The notes under the pieces: model-generated
Told to the model about the DNA's origin: nothing
The model's database searches: none
The model's input: only the letters and a program-made list of their open reading frames with translations
Part shown: in pieces, positions 60,220 to 64,000 of the stretch
How the letters are laid out: every line of letters begins with the position of its first letter
Numbering within the stretch: position 1 is the first letter of the stretch
Assembly (NCBI RefSeq): GCF_001039355.2
Contig: NW_019775746.1
Span: 620,305-684,304, forward strand
Direction: 5' to 3'
Source: Lingula anatina
Lineage: Eukaryota; Brachiopoda; Lingulata; Lingulida; Lingulidae
DNA: 64,000 nt
Made by a program: the position numbers and the translations under genes

Positions 60220-60260
60220 TTTGGGAGGTGTGTGAAGACAACCGGTAATATGTCTGTCTT

Positions 60261-60268
60261 TTTATATA
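60261..60268 (-). promoter_or_regulatory. TATA box of the chitin-binding/laminin-G gene
   Basis: The minus strand reads TATATAAA AAG at this place, 42-49 bases above the ATG at 60219. With the usual 25-30 base spacing, transcription would start near 60235, leaving a very short 5' UTR. Confidence 0.55.
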
Positions 60269-60962
60269 AGATGACTTGACTTTCAACAGCGCTAATAAAT
60301 TTCAGAATTAGAACACGTTCCCCATCTTCTTCCTTTCTGATGCTAAATAAATGGAGCTTTAAGTTGAGGAAATATGAGGTTAAAGACTATATTTTGGTTA
60401 ATAAAATGCCTAATGTCTTTAACGTTTTAGACGGACTTAATATAACAGGTATAAGACATACCTGCCCAACATGCACCTTGTTAAATTACAAACTTAATTT
60501 AACGGTTTTGCGGCTTGGCTTCAATATATGTTCAGTTTTGAAATTTTAGAATTTTTTTGCGTATTTTTCCAAATTAACTACTAAAGAGCAGTGTCCTTTT
60601 ATGCTGTCTGCTAAAATATGTTGCATTATGCACAAAAATGGAAAAAAAAGATTCAGTTCCGGCATTTTATTGGCTGTTTAAATGATAGACTTCAAACACT
60701 TAACGCTTAAGTATGTCATGAAACCTCTTTTAAAAACGGAACTCAAACTTGAGTTGAGTTAAGTAGTTTTGATCATTAACTCGCGTAGTTTGCTTTCAGG
60801 ACATTTGATAAGTGCATGTGTTCAAGAACCGCATACCATTGAAGTTACAACTTAAAGATGCCGCATTAGAGTTAAATGTCGTTTTCGTTGAAATCCCCGT
60901 TATAGAAGCTCCTATCAACGCGCGTTCAAGCCAATGTTCCACGCAATTTTATCCATTTAACA

Positions 60963-61021
60963 ATATTATATTATATTATATATATCATATTATATTATAT
61001 TATATTATATTATATTATATT
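60963..61021. repeat. (ATATT)n pentanucleotide repeat
   Basis: About 11 ATATT-type units with one ATATATC interruption. Confidence 0.93.
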
Positions 61022-62047
61022 GCACTGTATGTTTAACTTATGACGTGTACTTGATTTGCTTACTTTGCATTAAAAGTTCATAATGTCTAGTCACTGTAAG
61101 TCTTTATGTAAGTAAATGATACGAATTGTTAGCTATGCGGTTCTTTTGCTTTATATACTTCACTGAAAAGAGCAATAATTCATTGGAATGTTTTCCTCAA
61201 TGTGGATACAAGAAATGTCGAATGACCAGCGTACATGACCCCAAACTCCATAAACTGTATGCATGTAATGTTTAAGAAGAGCCATTCGTCTCAGCACAGC
61301 CCACGCTATTGAAAAGATCAAAGATATGTAAAACATGTATCTGGCCAAGGAAGATAAAGTTGGTACCAAATACTGCCACGAACAATAAAATTAAGGATAG
61401 GGAGCAGGAATCTATACGACACTTGTTAATAATGTTATGTAAATAACACAGCATTACAGTTCTGCATTAAATCCGATTCTCGTCTTTTAACAAGCATGAC
61501 AGTCCCATTTCTAAGAAATAGTCTGGGATCATAATGCACTGAACGAATTTTTCAGTATTTGCATAGAACACGTTTGAGAACATTTTTGCATCGATGTGAC
61601 GAACTGAAATGGTTCTTTTCGATATCATATTCTTACAGCAATGTTCAGTTTTGATATTATATTTAATGCACTAAGACAGCTGCATTAACAGTAATATCAC
61701 AACTTTTACGCAAAAAAAATAAATAAAAATAAAAATACAGAAAGATGCATGCATTAACTTTTTTAATTAAAAGGGTAAAAATATGACGCCATGATCCATT
61801 ATAACATTCAAGAGTCAAAGCAGCCTGCATATTTGAATAGTACAGTCCAGACACATTGACATATATAGAAAACTATTAAATAAAACTAAATCCAGTACAA
61901 TTCCAATCATGCTTTGAGTGCGTGACAGTGTTACCATAGCAACATTCTGCGTGGGTAAAAAGTCAGAACTGTGCATCATTAACGCATTTGTTGTTCAAGA
62001 AAAAGGTGATACGAATACAAATAGCTCTTGAATTGCGACCTTTCATC

Positions 62048-63992
62048 CTATGTTTTATTATTCCCATTGCGCGATTCGAACAGTGCCATGACTTCGTCGT
62101 CGTCCAATGCTCTGTCATAGAACCGTAACTATAAAGGAAAAAAGTACAACAGCATTAATAAATTAATCTTATACAAGCGATCCATTTTATTCTGGTATTT
62201 AACTTACATGTAGCATTCGCAAGAGGAGGAGACCGTCGATATATGTTGTTTCGTAAATCGCCGTAATTATATTATATTTTATCTCACAAAATATAATTAA
62301 AAATGTAAATACGCAAATAGATGAAATACTATGCAAATCTTTAACGAATAATTGGATACCTTTGTAATCTTCAAACTTTGTTTTTTTTTTTCTTTTTGAG
62401 GTATAACACATTATGATAAATGCATAATCAAAACGCAGGCAAATTCTGACAATCTACAAAGAACTTCTGACTCAACTCACATCATCCATCATTCCTACGA
62501 AGCTGGAAGTTCCTTGTCCCAAGTCCCCGTCTATATAATAGTCCCGCCCTACCACCATGGACGCCTGGGGACGTCTTAACATGTTACCTGGAACAAAATA
62601 GAAAACATGAAGTAATTCTCTCCCAGATTTGTTTCAGAAATAATTCAATCAATCTGCTGCCTGGGAATATGTATATCGGGTTTCTCAAAAGATGTGCCTA
62701 ATTCAAAATTCAATAACTTTAACAGTTTTGTTTTTAATAAATGCTAAATAATTTATGACTCTGCTTTTTACAGTTTTGGCACTTAAGCCAAAGAATGCCA
62801 AAAAACATTCTTCTGTTTACCGAAGGAGCTTGTGAACCTTTCGCCGAAAATTATTTTCCGTTTAACCGAGATTGCTGTGGCCTATTTTCAACGCTTTGAA
62901 ATGCCATTGGCTTTGCAGTGAAATTGTTAGTTAACCTTCTACCTCAAACCCTGTACCTGTACTAAGTTTGTTTCAGTCTCTTATCCGTTGCGTTGTGTTG
63001 AGTAATCCCAAGAGCCCATTCCCTTCTACGGCTGATCTTACCTTCAACATCAATCTCCACTCTCCCCGTGCCGTTCACATACAGTTCCAGACTCGTTGTG
63101 TTATAAACAAACGCCACATGGTGCCAAACATCAGCTTCTAATGGATTACTCTGGAAAAAGTGTGTACGTGTGTATTTTATCGCACTTATTTTGAAAACGG
63201 AATCTGCCAAAAATAGTCCAATAACTTAAAAAGTATTATTCAAATAGTAAACATTGTCGTCTGAGAACATTTGTGGAGCTATATAAATGAAACATAATTT
63301 CTGAAAACGTTTATTTGCATATACTGCATCAAACTTCGGATAAACAAGTCATTTTCACCTTCTTAGATATGTAACTCTTAATTCTAATCAATCGTTTTAA
63401 ACAGTCTGCTTATGTTTGGTTTTAAAGACAGATGATACATACAGGATAGTAGTATACGTGGCTTTATTGTTGTCGGCACTTTGGTATACTGTGGTTAACT
63501 TCAAAACAAAGCATTTTCACATTTTTATGTTGACAAAGCCATTAGAGCCGATATACCACAGACTGATAAAAACATGTGCATTTATATTCAACATTTAAAA
63601 ATAAAATGTATTTTTGAAAAATATTACTCTGTCCCTGTGCTGTATCTCGTATGTCGTCACGTCAGTTAACAAAGATGCCCGGATGTAGGTCCTCTCGCAG
63701 AAAATCTGGATGGAAGGCTGCAGGGCTGAGCGACCGTTGTTCACCAGGCCCATTGTTCCACTGCCCGCCTTGGAGGAACGCTTATAGTAAAAAGCGACCG
63801 TCAGTTGCTCGAAAAATGTATTTTGAAAATAGGGAATTTCCATACGGCCTTCTTTAAACATGGCGGCTCGCTTGTGGACAATTCCGCCGGGTACGATGTA
63901 GGCCTGGTCGTAAACTCCCGTCCACACTCGGTTGTGTCCGGGCCGTGTGGCTTTGAAATCGCCTTCAAAGTCGTACACGATAGGGAATATAC
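62048..63992 (-). CDS. Laminin-G-like secreted protein, C-terminal part (5' exons beyond window)
   Basis: Four exons, 63992-63628, 63150-63042, 62587-62481 and 62128-62048, end with TAG at 62050-62048. The acceptor CAG|GT at 63992 shows that more exons lie to the right. The protein carries VYDFEGDFKATRPGH, VWTGVYDQAYIVPGG, EIPYFQNTFFEQLTVAFYY, GSGTMGLVNNGRSALQ, DVWHHVAFVYNTTSLELYVN, MVVGRDYYIDGDLGQG, SSFVGMMDDLRFYDRALDDD. Compared with the gene at 53792-60219 it has the same order EIP.F, MGLVNNGR, WHHV, F.G.MD followed by FYD, and equal exon phases, including a 107-base exon in both. It is therefore a tandem paralogue with a LamG/concanavalin fold. Whether it has a chitin-binding part cannot be seen. 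It ends in a short SRNGNNKT tail. Confidence 0.83.
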
Positions 63993-64000
63993 CTGAAATG

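Larger units (their letters stand above)
60220..62047. other. Intergenic between the two laminin-G genes
   Basis: Holds the TATA box of the downstream gene at 60261-60268 and a pentanucleotide repeat at 60963-61021. No protein gene seen; short frames at 60340-60549 and 60812-61036 are AT-rich and unsupported. Confidence 0.5.

Noticed and set aside
1-64000. CRISPR arrays, bacterial operons, rRNA genes
   Set aside because: None seen: direct repeats present are microsatellites, transposon-like or assembly overlaps, and all supported genes have spliceosomal introns.

Overview
This is a eukaryotic, animal window. Genes are split into short exons with GT..AG introns, simple repeats and small transposon-like repeats are common, and runs of N mark scaffold gaps. 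The gene set points to a marine invertebrate, most likely a lophotrochozoan such as a mollusc or brachiopod: secreted chitin-binding plus laminin-G matrix proteins, a class C GPCR and lineage-duplicated TTLL genes. I cannot name the species, and amphioxus-like genomes share some of these repeats.

Layout. (1) 1-1193, plus strand: the last three coding exons of DGAT1, followed by a long AT-rich 3' flank with microsatellites up to about 8.1 kb. (2) 8.2-25.2 kb, minus strand: two tandem tubulin-tyrosine-ligase-like (TTLL) genes. The upstream one (25187-16582) is complete. The downstream one (13302-8176) shares exons 1-8 but lacks the second half of the catalytic domain. Both begin with a signal-peptide-like exon, which is unusual for this cytoplasmic family. 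An intron of the complete gene carries a Penelope-like retroelement fragment with inverted arms that fit a hammerhead ribozyme core. (3) 27.8-30.9 kb, minus: a two-exon secreted protein with one type-2 chitin-binding domain. (4) 33.2-51.2 kb, minus: a GABA-B-type class C receptor of 15 exons, about 804 residues. Exons 4-15 occur twice, about 5.17 kb each, nearly identical; one copy has a 1.39-kb Tc1-like transposon and the other has the clean TA empty site. Single n bases sit exactly at the block edges and the outer flanks abut, so this is probably two haplotypes placed in series by the scaffolder. (5) 53.8-60.2 kb, minus: a 399-residue secreted chitin-binding/laminin-G protein, and (6) 62.0 kb to the window end, minus: the 3' part of a tandem paralogue of it.

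The minus-strand genes are separate transcription units; they do not form an operon. The strongest points are the likely false duplication with a heterozygous transposon insertion, the TTLL pair with predicted secretory leaders, the truncated TTLL paralogue with a new Cys-containing tail, and the ribozyme-like arms of the Penelope fragment. Exon limits were set by eye from splice consensus, frame continuity and comparison between paralogues. For the two TTLL genes, the receptor and the 399-residue protein, exon phases were summed: all reconstructed totals are multiples of three, apart from one exon interrupted by an n at 19804.
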